42,367 nt of DNA, taken from contig DUPB01000072.1 of assembly GCA_012838585.1 (NCBI GenBank), positions 1-42,367 of the forward strand, given 5' to 3'. Source of the stretch: Bacteroidales bacterium (GTDB lineage Bacteria; Bacteroidota; Bacteroidia; Bacteroidales; Dysgonomonadaceae). Position 1 is the first letter of the stretch. Each line of letters opens with the position of its first letter. The notes beneath the pieces were generated by a model. It did no database searches. It was not told the origin of the DNA and saw only the letters and a list, made by a program, of their open reading frames with translations. Positions 8,922 to 17,095 of the stretch are shown here, piece by piece. A program made the position numbers and the translations under genes.

Positions 8922-8957
8922 CATATGGCGTAGCTGCCTTACCAAAGAACCGGATGG

Positions 8958-9689
8958 ATGAAGAGATTCCTGCTCATGTTGGCCGCGCTCGCGGTGATAG
9001 GGTACCTGTTTTTCTCGGCGAACCACTTTCGTGAATCGTCGAAAAACCGCTTGTGCGAACGCTTCGAAGTGGTAGTGAAAGACAGCGTGCGAACGGCATT
9101 CGTGCGTGCCCATGAAATTGAGGCACTGGTGAAGAAGCATGGTCTCTATCCCGTTGGGAAGCCGTTTTCGGAGGTGAACACGTTGGCCATTCGGGATACG
9201 ATCATGGCGAACCGACTGGTGGAGTCGGTCGATGTCTATACCACGTCGAGCGGTTCCGTGGTGGCCAGTATCCGTCAACGTGAACCGGTGCTGAGGGTTA
9301 TATCCGATACCAAGGGGAGCTTCTACGTGGATGACGATCGGCAGATTATGCCGGTTTCACCGGCTTTTACCGTTTACGTGCCGCTCGCCACGGGTGCCAT
9401 CGGGGAGGAGATGGCCAAGAACGAGCTCTACGACTTCGCGATGTTCTTGCATCGAGATGCTTACTGGAACGCCTGGATCGAGCATATCTCGGTGAGGGGT
9501 AACGGTGACGTGGTGTTGATTCCCCGGGCAGGTGATTTTCAGGTGGTAATGGGGAGCCTTCACGACTATCCCGCCAAGCTCGCAAAGCTGGCCCGTTTCG
9601 TGGACGAGGGTCTGAACGTGGTGGGGTGGAATCGCTATTCGGAAATCAATTTGAAGTACGATAACCAGGTGGTTTGCACGAAAAAATGA
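8958..9689 (+). CDS. ftsQ: Cell division protein FtsQ
   Basis: A 243-residue bitopic membrane protein with one N-terminal transmembrane segment (about 4-20). A POTRA-like region follows (about 40-110, including AFVRAHEIEALVKKHG and VASIRQREPVLRV) and then the beta domain. FtsQ links early and late divisome proteins through FtsB/FtsL. Sequence conservation is weak, as usual for FtsQ in Bacteroidetes, and position between murC and ftsA carries much of the weight. Its stop codon overlaps the ftsA start as ATGA. Confidence 0.92.
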   Translation: MKRFLLMLAALAVIGYLFFSANHFRESSKNRLCERFEVVVKDSVRTAFVRAHEIEALVKKHGLYPVGKPFSEVNTLAIRDTIMANRLVESVDVYTTSSGSVVASIRQREPVLRVISDTKGSFYVDDDRQIMPVSPAFTVYVPLATGAIGEEMAKNELYDFAMFLHRDAYWNAWIEHISVRGNGDVVLIPRAGDFQVVMGSLHDYPAKLAKLARFVDEGLNVVGWNRYSEINLKYDNQVVCTKK

Positions 9690-11065
9690 AATCAAACTAT
9701 ATCGACAATAATAGTATGACGCAATCAGGATTTATAGCCGCGATAGATTTGGGAACCCACTCTATTAAGGGGGTAGTGGGTCGCAAGAACGAGAACAACG
9801 TGGTCTCGATTATCGCGAGCGGTGAACAACCCTCGAGCAACTGCATCCGTCGCGGGATGGTGTACAATATAGAGGAGACCGGTGCCAACGTCAGAAGGCT
9901 GATCACGATGTTGGAGAACAGCATGGGACGGAAGATCGGGAAGGTGTACGTGGCGCTGGGGGGACAATCGCTCCGCTCCATGGAGTTCACGAAATCCATC
10001 GAGCTGTCACCTGGCGAGATGGTCTTTGAAGAGATGATCGAGGGGTTACACGAATTGGCCGAGCAATTCGTGCCGGAACTGGCGCGGGCTTACGCGGTGG
10101 CCGACGTGGAGTATTTTGTCGATGGCAAACCGGAACGGAAGCCTGTTGGGGTTACCGGTTACCGTGTAGAGGCCAACTTCAAGCTTGTCACGGGTCGCCC
10201 TAACCTGTTGGGGAACGTGGAGAAAAGTATCACCGGGAAAGCGGAGTTGCCCATCGCACGATATATCGTGGGGGCTTTGGCTACCGCCGCGGCCACGTTA
10301 AGCGATGAGGAGAAAGAGCTGGGGTGCGCCTTGGTGGATTTCGGGGCGGGAACTACCACCTTGTCGGTTTACAAGGGGGGCATCTTGCGTTCGATGGTGG
10401 TAATCCCCTTTGGTGGCAAGAGCATCACGAGAGACATACGTGCGCTGAACTTCACCGAGAGCGATGCGGAGCAGTTGAAGATCAAGTATGGGAAGGTTAT
10501 GAAGAAGCAAGAGACTCCCTTTTTGGCATCCCCCTTCTCGGAGAAACCCGATGTGGATATGTCGCAATTAAACCGGGTGATAGAGATGAGGCTCGACGAG
10601 ATCACGGCCAACCTTAAAGAGCAAATCAAGCTTTCGGGCTACGAAGGGGAGAGCCTGGGGGCCGGCTTGATCATTACAGGTGGTGCCTCCCAACTGGAAA
10701 ACCTGGATGACTACCTGGAACAGAAGCTGAAAATGTCGGTACGACGTGCTACCGTGAAAAAAACGCTGGTCAACAACGCTCCTGAATTGGTTAATGACCC
10801 AGCCTACACGCGGGTGTTGGGCATGTTGCTGCTGGGAGATGAGGATTGCGAGTATAAAGAGGTGGAAACCCCCAGGGAGTACGAGGAGTACGAAGAGGAG
10901 AAGGAACAAGAAACACGATCTCCTCGAACCACACGAACCCCTTGGGGGCGCGGTGAAAAAACGAAGAAGCCTAAAAACCAGAAGGATAAAGAGAAAGAGG
11001 GGGGTGGATTTTTTTCAAGCATGGAGAACTTTTTCGGGAACATGTTTTCAGAAGAGGATGAGTAG
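9686..11065 (+). CDS. ftsA: Cell division protein FtsA
   Basis: A 459-residue actin-like protein that tethers FtsZ to the membrane. It shows the phosphate-1 motif AIDLGTHSIKG, DFGAGTTTLSVY as phosphate-2, and TGGASQLENLDDYLE near the adenosine site. An acidic, charged linker of about 60 residues ends in a short amphipathic segment, FFSSMENFFGNMF, the expected membrane-targeting helix. I use the ATG at 9686 because it overlaps the ftsQ stop (ATGA), a coupling arrangement. An upstream TTG at 9674 and a downstream ATG at 9716, just ahead of the conserved core, are the alternatives. Confidence 0.95.
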   Translation: MKSNYIDNNSMTQSGFIAAIDLGTHSIKGVVGRKNENNVVSIIASGEQPSSNCIRRGMVYNIEETGANVRRLITMLENSMGRKIGKVYVALGGQSLRSMEFTKSIELSPGEMVFEEMIEGLHELAEQFVPELARAYAVADVEYFVDGKPERKPVGVTGYRVEANFKLVTGRPNLLGNVEKSITGKAELPIARYIVGALATAAATLSDEEKELGCALVDFGAGTTTLSVYKGGILRSMVVIPFGGKSITRDIRALNFTESDAEQLKIKYGKVMKKQETPFLASPFSEKPDVDMSQLNRVIEMRLDEITANLKEQIKLSGYEGESLGAGLIITGGASQLENLDDYLEQKLKMSVRRATVKKTLVNNAPELVNDPAYTRVLGMLLLGDEDCEYKEVETPREYEEYEEEKEQETRSPRTTRTPWGRGEKTKKPKNQKDKEKEGGGFFSSMENFFGNMFSEEDE

Positions 11066-11099
11066 GAGGATAATGTTGAACAGGTAAAGGATCAATTGA

Positions 11100-12392
11100 A
11101 TGGATAATGATATATTGGATTTTCAAATAGATAGCCATACCGGTGCCATCATCAAGGTGATTGGAGTGGGTGGCGGAGGGGGAAACGCGGTCAACCACAT
11201 GTACGAGGGGGGAATACACGATGTCTCCTTTGCCCTTTGCAATACCGATAACCAGGCGTTGATGCAGTCTCCGGTTCCGGTGAAAGTGCAGCTGGGACAG
11301 AACACCACCGGTGGACTGGGCGCGGGTAACCAACCGGAAATCGCGCGAAAGGCCGCGGAAGAGAGCATCCACCTGATCGAGGAGCTCCTGCAAGATGGTA
11401 CGCGCATGGCTTTTATTACCGCGGGTATGGGCGGTGGTACCGGGACAGGGGCTGCTCCCGTGGTGGCCGGCGTGGCGAAAGGGATGGGAATACTCACCGT
11501 GGGCATCGTCACCATTCCCTTCGTGTTCGAGGGGAATAGAAAGATCGTTCAAGCCCTCAAAGGGGTGGAGGAGATCGCGAAGAACGTGGACGCTTTACTG
11601 GTGATCAACAATGAACGGTTGCGGGATATTTACAGCGATCTCACGATGATGAACGCGTTCGCGAAGGCCGATGATACCTTGGCGACAGCCGCTAAAAGTA
11701 TCGCCGAGATCATCACGGTACATGGGCATGTGAACCTCGACTTTGCCGATGTGAATACTACGCTCAAGGATGGTGGGGTCGCGATCATGAGCAGCGGGCT
11801 GGGAAAAGGTGATGACCGTGTAAACGAAGCCATACACAACGCGTTGCACTCGCCCTTGCTGAACAACAACGATGTCTTTAGCGCCAAGAAGATCCTTATC
11901 AACCTCACGTTTGGTGAGGAGCATGAGCTGATGATGGAGGAGATGAACTCCCTGCACGATTTCATGTCGAAATTCCGCAGCGAGATCGAGGTGATCTGGG
12001 GCGCGGCGGTCGACAACTCGATGGGTGAAGAGGTCAAGGTGACCATCCTCGCTACCGGTTTCTCGATTACCAGCGTGCCCGGCATCGAGGAGCAGTGGGC
12101 TTTGGAAAGTGAAGAAGAAAAGAAAGAGCGTCAAGCTGAGGAGGAAGCTCGGCGCGAACAGGAGAAAAAAGAGAAAGAACTTATCGAGAAGTACTACGGT
12201 AAAGCCGGCCTGGAGTCGCTTGAGGCGCATAACTACCGGCAGGAGCCGTTCGTGTTGACGCTGGAAGAGTTGGACGACGATAAAATATTGGAAGCACTGG
12301 AGAAGACCCCCGTGTTCAAGCGGGAGCGTGACTTTAACCCCCGTGCCTATCAGGCGGAGACGCCACGGCGACCCATGACCCTGTTCGGCTGA
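11100..12392 (+). CDS. ftsZ: Cell division GTPase FtsZ
   Basis: A 430-residue tubulin-like GTPase that forms the cytokinetic ring. GVGGGGGNAVNHM (22-34) and the tubulin signature GGGTGTG (111-117) form the nucleotide site, and the T7 synergy loop appears as NLDFADVNT. After the core (about 320 residues) comes a highly charged Glu/Lys/Arg linker and a C-terminal peptide ending RRPMTLFG, which probably contacts FtsA. It starts 34 bases after ftsA and ends the division block; the next gene converges on it. Confidence 0.98.
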   Translation: MDNDILDFQIDSHTGAIIKVIGVGGGGGNAVNHMYEGGIHDVSFALCNTDNQALMQSPVPVKVQLGQNTTGGLGAGNQPEIARKAAEESIHLIEELLQDGTRMAFITAGMGGGTGTGAAPVVAGVAKGMGILTVGIVTIPFVFEGNRKIVQALKGVEEIAKNVDALLVINNERLRDIYSDLTMMNAFAKADDTLATAAKSIAEIITVHGHVNLDFADVNTTLKDGGVAIMSSGLGKGDDRVNEAIHNALHSPLLNNNDVFSAKKILINLTFGEEHELMMEEMNSLHDFMSKFRSEIEVIWGAAVDNSMGEEVKVTILATGFSITSVPGIEEQWALESEEEKKERQAEEEARREQEKKEKELIEKYYGKAGLESLEAHNYRQEPFVLTLEELDDDKILEALEKTPVFKRERDFNPRAYQAETPRRPMTLFG

Positions 12393-12471
12393 TGATGCCG
12401 CGAACGGTTGACTACCCGTTTACGACAATTTTGCATCTTTATGGTCTTGGTGGTGGAGTACCTGTAGCCCA

Positions 12472-13227
12472 CTATCTACCCGTGTGTGTTTGCCTCACGT
12501 ACGGTTCACGTTCTTTCTTGAACCGCTTGTCGATCAGGTTGTTTTTTCTCGCCCTTCTTTCGAGCTTTTTGAGTTCGCTATCCCTTTTCTTATCGTTGTT
12601 AAACTCGGTCGTCAGCAAGATGACGGAGAGCGTCTCATCGTCAATCTCCTTGAATTCAAAGACCACGGTTTTCTCTTCGATCACTTCGTAGTCGGCTAAC
12701 CTCACCAGGTAGTCGTACCCCGGGTTGTAATCGATTGTGACCGTGTTGTAACCCATTCCTGAAACGGTTATGGTTCCCAGCTTCGCGATATTCGGCAAGT
12801 AAATCATGCCGTTGTTTCCCGTGACATGTCCCCCCGGCTCTTTGCGCGATACCTTATCGGGTTCTACCAGGATTCCCCGAATCGGGTAGTTGTTCATTCC
12901 CACCACCTTTACGACGCACGTATCCTCGCGAGAACCTTTCAGTTCCTGAAACGTGGCTTTTGCACCGGGATACCCCGTGGTGTGCACCAATAAGAAGTTT
13001 CCCTCCCTTTCGTACGTGCCCATTCCCGTTTGTACCGAGGAGAGTCCCCCGAAATCGCTGACCCGGAACATGACCTGATCTCCTTGAAATACCAGCGAAT
13101 CGGTACCGTTCGTGTAGGTGCCGCTCAACGTTTGGGCAGCCACGGGTGTTCCGGAAAACAGCATGGAGAGCAACAACGGTATGGATACCAATAATGGCAC
13201 GGAGGCCGATAACAGATTTTTTTGCAT
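12472..13227 (-). CDS. Exported protein of unknown function with a carboxypeptidase-regulatory-like region
   Basis: A 251-residue protein from the ATG at 13227 (MQKNLLSAS), with a signal peptide ending near PVAAQ. Residues about 25-85 resemble a lipocalin-like or heat-shock-type small beta region (SGTYTNGTDSLVFQG). About 100-170 look like a surface-protein regulatory beta-sandwich (IRGILVEPDK, then ITVSGMGYNTVTI). The C-terminus is very basic (KKLERRARKNNLIDKRFKK). No catalytic motif is visible. The in-frame ATG at 13272 is rejected because it puts 15 residues before the signal peptide. It may share a functional setting with the exported protein at 13353-14018. Confidence 0.7.
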   Translation of the reverse strand: MQKNLLSASVPLLVSIPLLLSMLFSGTPVAAQTLSGTYTNGTDSLVFQGDQVMFRVSDFGGLSSVQTGMGTYEREGNFLLVHTTGYPGAKATFQELKGSREDTCVVKVVGMNNYPIRGILVEPDKVSRKEPGGHVTGNNGMIYLPNIAKLGTITVSGMGYNTVTIDYNPGYDYLVRLADYEVIEEKTVVFEFKEIDDETLSVILLTTEFNNDKKRDSELKKLERRARKNNLIDKRFKKEREPYVRQTHTGR

Positions 13228-13247
13228 GACGATAACAAGTTTATCCA

Positions 13248-13255
13248 CAAATGTA
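13248..13255 (-). promoter_or_regulatory. Minus-7 box for the 12472-13227 gene
   Basis: On the minus strand this reads TACATTTG (TAnnTTTG), 20 bases upstream of the chosen ATG at 13227. It lies inside the longer alternative reading frame, which supports the shorter start. Confidence 0.4.
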
Positions 13256-13352
13256 CCACTAATTTCCATCACGGGGAAAGGTGAAACGTTAAAAGGCTAC
13301 CCGGTAGAGGCACCTATTAGTGACAATGTCATGCTCAAGCGTTCATTATGCA

Positions 13353-14018
13353 TCACTGCTGGATCGCGTAGTTATAGAGTTGCAACACCTCATCCACCGA
13401 ATCGAAGTCGATCTCCTGTTCCTGTATATACGATTCGAGGCTTGACCTCATGGTCTTGGGAAAGGCTTTTAAAAAGCTGCGTTGGTTGTAGAAACTTCGG
13501 CTCCTTTTTCCAACCTTCACTTCATAGGTCTTGTCGACCCTTGTTACAACGCTGCTTTTCGCTTGTGCCCGGCTGATAACGCCTTGGCCGGGGATTCCGG
13601 AATAGCTGGCCACCGACGCCGTTTCTGTCGTGCCACCGTACGTGATTTTATCGGGCGCCTTCCTTTTTTGGGCCGAGTAATGGACGTGGAACTTAGGCTC
13701 TGCCTGGATGATTTCAATCGCTTTGCCTGCTGATGGCAGGAATATCCTCTCCCCAAAATGCAACGCCACGACGAGTCCCGGCTCAGAGAACTCTTTCTCC
13801 AACTGATCGGAAGGATCGATGAAGACGTACTGGCCGGTAACGAGGTTGAAATTCAATGGCACGGCGAATTGCCTGCCGTCGCTGTAAAAGACGGTACCAT
13901 CCTGGAACTCTTCGAACAGGTAACGCGGGGCGGATGATTCCGTTTGAGCGGAAGCGTAGGTCGTATGCGCTGCCCAAAGTATACAAAAAGCGAGAAAAAG
14001 TGATAAACGCGGTTTCAT
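13353..14018 (-). CDS. Exported protein of unknown function
   Basis: A 221-residue protein with a clear signal peptide (MKPRLSLFLAFCILWAAH, cleavage near ASAQ). The first half of the mature part is beta-rich (TVFYSDGRQFAVPLNF, YVFIDPSDQ, GERIFLPSAGKAIEI). The second half has basic and helical stretches (VGKRSRSFYNQRSFLKAF, then SLESYIQEQEIDF). I do not recognise the family. The C-terminal region is suggestive of a protein-interaction helix bundle, nothing more. It is separated from the SusCD operon upstream by two hairpins and has its own minus-7 box. Confidence 0.7.
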   Translation of the reverse strand: MKPRLSLFLAFCILWAAHTTYASAQTESSAPRYLFEEFQDGTVFYSDGRQFAVPLNFNLVTGQYVFIDPSDQLEKEFSEPGLVVALHFGERIFLPSAGKAIEIIQAEPKFHVHYSAQKRKAPDKITYGGTTETASVASYSGIPGQGVISRAQAKSSVVTRVDKTYEVKVGKRSRSFYNQRSFLKAFPKTMRSSLESYIQEQEIDFDSVDEVLQLYNYAIQQ

Positions 14019-14097
14019 CTTTCGGTTATTTTATCAAAAAATCATTCCATTATCGAGTAAAAACATGGGGCACATTTGCATCGGATAATTTGTTCAT

Positions 14098-14105
14098 CAA
14101 ATATA
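14098..14105 (-). promoter_or_regulatory. Minus-7 box for the 13353-14018 gene
   Basis: On the minus strand this reads TATATTTG (TAnnTTTG), 79 bases upstream of the ATG at 14018. No clear minus-33. Confidence 0.4.
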
Positions 14106-14224
14106 GGCCAAATCACCGGGCTTTCAGCTGCGATTGTGCTAATCTTTTTTAAAACCCCCTGTCATCACTTGACACTAAACACTTGGTAGTTTGAGGTTGC
14201 CCCTTGAGAAGAGGTGTCAGTCTA

Positions 14225-14269
14225 AAACAATGGAGGGTGGACTTGTTGCCAACCCTCCCTCCATTGTTT
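14225..14269 (-). terminator. Hairpin terminator downstream of the SusCD operon
   Basis: AAACAATGGAGGG (14225-14237) pairs perfectly with CCCTCCATTGTTT (14257-14269) over 13 bp. Read on the minus strand it is followed by TAGACTGACACC after a TTGTTTT arm. It lies about 90 bases past the last gene of the minus-strand SusCD operon. The T-tract is inside the arm, so termination strength is uncertain. Confidence 0.55.
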
Positions 14270-14288
14270 AGAAGTTATTCAACGTTCT

Positions 14289-14324
14289 CTAACCAGGGTA
14301 GAAGGTAATACCTACCCTGGTTAG
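14289..14324. repeat. 13-bp perfect inverted repeat after the SusCD operon
   Basis: CTAACCAGGGTAG (14289-14301) and CTACCCTGGTTAG (14312-14324) are exact reverse complements around a 10-base loop. No T-run follows on either strand. The same GGGTAG/CTACCC theme recurs in the end of the adjacent gene (14368-14390), giving a cluster of related palindromes. It may be an mRNA 3'-end stabiliser or a second terminator arm. Confidence 0.7.
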
Positions 14325-14361
14325 ATTTGGTCTTGAACGTTACAACAGATCGTAGCGTTAC

Positions 14362-15084
14362 CTATCCCGGGTAGAATACTACCCTGACCTCGTACAAGCG
14401 AGTGTGTTGAGAAACCCCTTCGGGGAGGTACGCGATATTCTTCACGAGGTAACGTTGCGGCTGACTGAAGTCACCCGGTTTCCCCAACTCAGTGGCACCA
14501 TCTATCCTTTCAACAACACAGTCCCAGGGGTTCACGAGGACAAGCTCCCCGATCACTTCGTTTTTCCTAACGGGTAGGTTTACTTGCTCTGAACGGTTGT
14601 TTTCCGGATTTACCAGTTTGAAATCGCCCGTGAACTTGCTCCCGTCAAACAGGAAGCCCTTGTTGGGGCTGTTGTAGGTAGCGCGATCCTTCACGTACAC
14701 GGTTATCACGTAGACCTTCCCACCGGGAGCTTTGGAGTCGCTCTCCTCTTTGATGGAACCCGAAACCGATTCGCCGGGCTTAACCACTTGCCCGTTGCTG
14801 AGCGTGACCGCCTTGTCGGTTTCATTCTTCCAAGTTTCGGCCGAGGTGCCGATTGTCTGGGTGTTCATGTAGTTATCCACCCATTGGTTCCAGTTGACGG
14901 CAAATATCTTGTTCTCGAACAGCTCCCTCGCCTTCACGTCAAACCGTGTAGCTTCTACCTGTGTGTAGGTCGATTCGGGTGCCTCTTCAAAGACCAGTCC
15001 CCTTTCACAACTGGCCAAGGTCCAGACCGCGCAAAACAGGATTGCCCCGGCACCTATTTTCTTCAGTAATTTATCTTTCAACAT
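14362..15084 (-). CDS. SusCD-associated lipoprotein of unknown family
   Basis: A 240-residue protein with a lipoprotein signal peptide and lipobox LASC (Cys at about 26). The mature protein opens with an acidic stretch, then a region rich in W, N and T (NWNQWVDNYMNTQT) and several beta strands (GKVYVITVYVKDR; RYLVKNIAYLPEG; YEVRVVFYPG at the very C-terminus). No enzyme motif is visible. It follows the SusD gene by 19 bases and is the third gene of the uptake operon. In such loci this position often holds a surface glycan- or peptide-binding lipoprotein (SusE/F-like role), which is inference from context. Confidence 0.75.
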   Translation of the reverse strand: MLKDKLLKKIGAGAILFCAVWTLASCERGLVFEEAPESTYTQVEATRFDVKARELFENKIFAVNWNQWVDNYMNTQTIGTSAETWKNETDKAVTLSNGQVVKPGESVSGSIKEESDSKAPGGKVYVITVYVKDRATYNSPNKGFLFDGSKFTGDFKLVNPENNRSEQVNLPVRKNEVIGELVLVNPWDCVVERIDGATELGKPGDFSQPQRYLVKNIAYLPEGVSQHTRLYEVRVVFYPG

Positions 15085-15103
15085 GGTTGTAATTTTTTAT
15101 TCA

Positions 15104-17077
15104 TTAGTTATACGTGTAGTTGGCCCATCCCGGATTCTGTTGCAGTTGCGTGTAATCCTTTAGGGTGGACGCGGAGAACGGAACAAAGTAGTACCGGCTA
15201 TGGTCAAACTTCCTGTCGTACATGGAGTAGGGCATTCTAAACGTTTCGATCTTGGGGGTAAAGTATCCCTCTTCACCCGGTTTAACCGGGTAGCCGTTTT
15301 CACCTACCTTGGTGCTTTCAACACCTTTGCGGAAAATCCAGATCCCGCGGGAAGCCTGGTTCAGCTCCTCGATGGTCGATTTGCCTTCGGCTTCACTCCA
15401 GCGCAGCAGGTCGTGGTAACGGAACCCGGGAACTTCGAGCGCGAACTCCAGGCGACGTTGTAACTTCATCTCTTCGTAGAGATCGTTGCCCGTGTATTCA
15501 GACAACCCTGCCCGTGCACGGATCTCGTTGATGTAGCCCCTGGCATCCGGCTTGTTCAGCTTGATGCCCGCCTCGGCGCAGTTCAACAGCACTTCGGCGT
15601 ACCGGATGTTGAAGTAGCAGGTTTCGCGTTGGGTACCCCAGTTGAAGGTGCCATCGTTATTGTATTGATTAAATTGCGAGTATTTCCTCGAGTAATACCC
15701 CGTGATGGTTTGGGCCGAGGGGCGGTTGATGGGCGCGGAGGTCATGTTGTCCAAGCTACGGTACCCGGTATGCAGGGCGCTATACTTTAGTGATGTCTTG
15801 GGCTCGGTGTTATCGATCCAGGTCTGTATCATGTAGCGCTCCTCTTCCGGTCCCATGTACGAACCGTCGTAGGTAACGGTCGCGTAAAACCGCTTGTCCC
15901 TATCCTTGTAGATGTCGCGGTAGTCGGCACTGGAACCCTCGATCTCCCCCTCAGCGTTCATTTTGAATCCTATCGCTCTGGATTGTGAGGTTTCCCACCA
16001 CTTTTTCCACTTGCCATCCTGGTTGTCCTTTTGCAAGTAGCTGTCCACCAGGTCTTGCGTGGGGAATAGTCCTGAACGGAAGTTCCAGCTGTAGGACGCG
16101 TCTTCCGTGCCACCGTAATAGAGGTGGTCGGGCCCGTTCTTGGCCGTGGGGTTAAACCCGGAACGTTGATTCTCCTTGAACATCACGGGCCAGATGGACT
16201 CGGGACTCGTGTGCGCGGTGGTGCTGGTGAACAGGTCCTCGTATTCCGGCTCCAGGCTGTACTTGCCAATCAAGCTTTTGGCCGCGTCGTAGGCTATTTG
16301 GTAGTAGTGTTGCGCGTTCTTCTCAAACTTGAAGAGACCGGCCGGGTCATCTTTGTAGAGGTTTTTGGCGGAGGCGTCGGCAGCGTTGGCCGCGTAGAGT
16401 GCCACGCGTGAGATGAAAGCGGTAGAGACATCCTTGTTGATCATCCCTGTTTCGGTCTTACCACCAAACGCTTCGAAGAGTTTGATTGATTCGTCCAAAT
16501 CGGCGAGGATGTTGTCGAAGATCTCCTCCCGCTTGTTCTGAGGCAGGTAGGTGTCATCATCGATGGTAAGGGGCCTGTCCACGTAGGGAACCGCACCCCA
16601 GTACTTGATCATGTCGAAGTAGACGAAGGCGCGAAAGAAGTGGCATTCTGCCAGCAGTTGATTCTTGAGTGTTTCGGACAGGGCCGGAGAGGATTCAATT
16701 TTCTGGATCCCGAGGTTCACGCTGTACACTTTCTGGTACGCGTCGCTCCACGGTGCGGAGAATCCGACGATACCGCTGTTTTCATCGTACAGCCGTTGCG
16801 TGAACGAGGTCTGACGGTAGGTGTTCCAGTCCTGCTCGTAATTGCCCTGCAGGTTGTCCGACCACTGTTCCGATTGGAACGTGTCACCGGTAGCCGCCGG
16901 TGTCCAGAAGTAAAAGTTGTTCACGTAAGCACGTGCCAATTGAGGATTCAACCAGAATCGGGCCTCGTCGACCGATGTCGTTGGTTCAATTCCCAGGGGG
17001 TCACACGCGGTGGAGATACCCATCACGCCTCCAAGGAGTACCCCGGCTATTAAAAACGTATATATTTTCTGTTTCAT
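15104..17077 (-). CDS. SusD/RagB-family outer-membrane lipoprotein
   Basis: A 657-residue nutrient-binding lipoprotein from the ATG at 17077 (MKQKIYTF), which fits the signal peptide better than the ATG at 17086. The lipobox is ISTAC, with Cys at about 25. The N-terminal TPR-like helices include NLGIQKIESS and AECHFFRAFVYFDMIKYWGAVP, a hallmark of the family. The C-terminal region has YAEVLLNCAEAG, INEIRARAG and LQRRLEFALEVPGFRYHDLLRW, also hallmarks. It sits on the extracellular face over the SusC pore and closes on ligand. It starts 18 bases after the SusC stop. The ligand is not predictable; no glycoside hydrolase is nearby. Confidence 0.95.
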   Translation of the reverse strand: MKQKIYTFLIAGVLLGGVMGISTACDPLGIEPTTSVDEARFWLNPQLARAYVNNFYFWTPAATGDTFQSEQWSDNLQGNYEQDWNTYRQTSFTQRLYDENSGIVGFSAPWSDAYQKVYSVNLGIQKIESSPALSETLKNQLLAECHFFRAFVYFDMIKYWGAVPYVDRPLTIDDDTYLPQNKREEIFDNILADLDESIKLFEAFGGKTETGMINKDVSTAFISRVALYAANAADASAKNLYKDDPAGLFKFEKNAQHYYQIAYDAAKSLIGKYSLEPEYEDLFTSTTAHTSPESIWPVMFKENQRSGFNPTAKNGPDHLYYGGTEDASYSWNFRSGLFPTQDLVDSYLQKDNQDGKWKKWWETSQSRAIGFKMNAEGEIEGSSADYRDIYKDRDKRFYATVTYDGSYMGPEEERYMIQTWIDNTEPKTSLKYSALHTGYRSLDNMTSAPINRPSAQTITGYYSRKYSQFNQYNNDGTFNWGTQRETCYFNIRYAEVLLNCAEAGIKLNKPDARGYINEIRARAGLSEYTGNDLYEEMKLQRRLEFALEVPGFRYHDLLRWSEAEGKSTIEELNQASRGIWIFRKGVESTKVGENGYPVKPGEEGYFTPKIETFRMPYSMYDRKFDHSRYYFVPFSASTLKDYTQLQQNPGWANYTYN

Positions 17078-17095
17078 AATTAACAAACCCTTTTA

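Noticed and set aside
9674-9685. TTG start for ftsA
   Set aside because: The ATG at 9686 overlaps the ftsQ stop as ATGA and is the more usual coupled start; the TTG adds four residues with no support.
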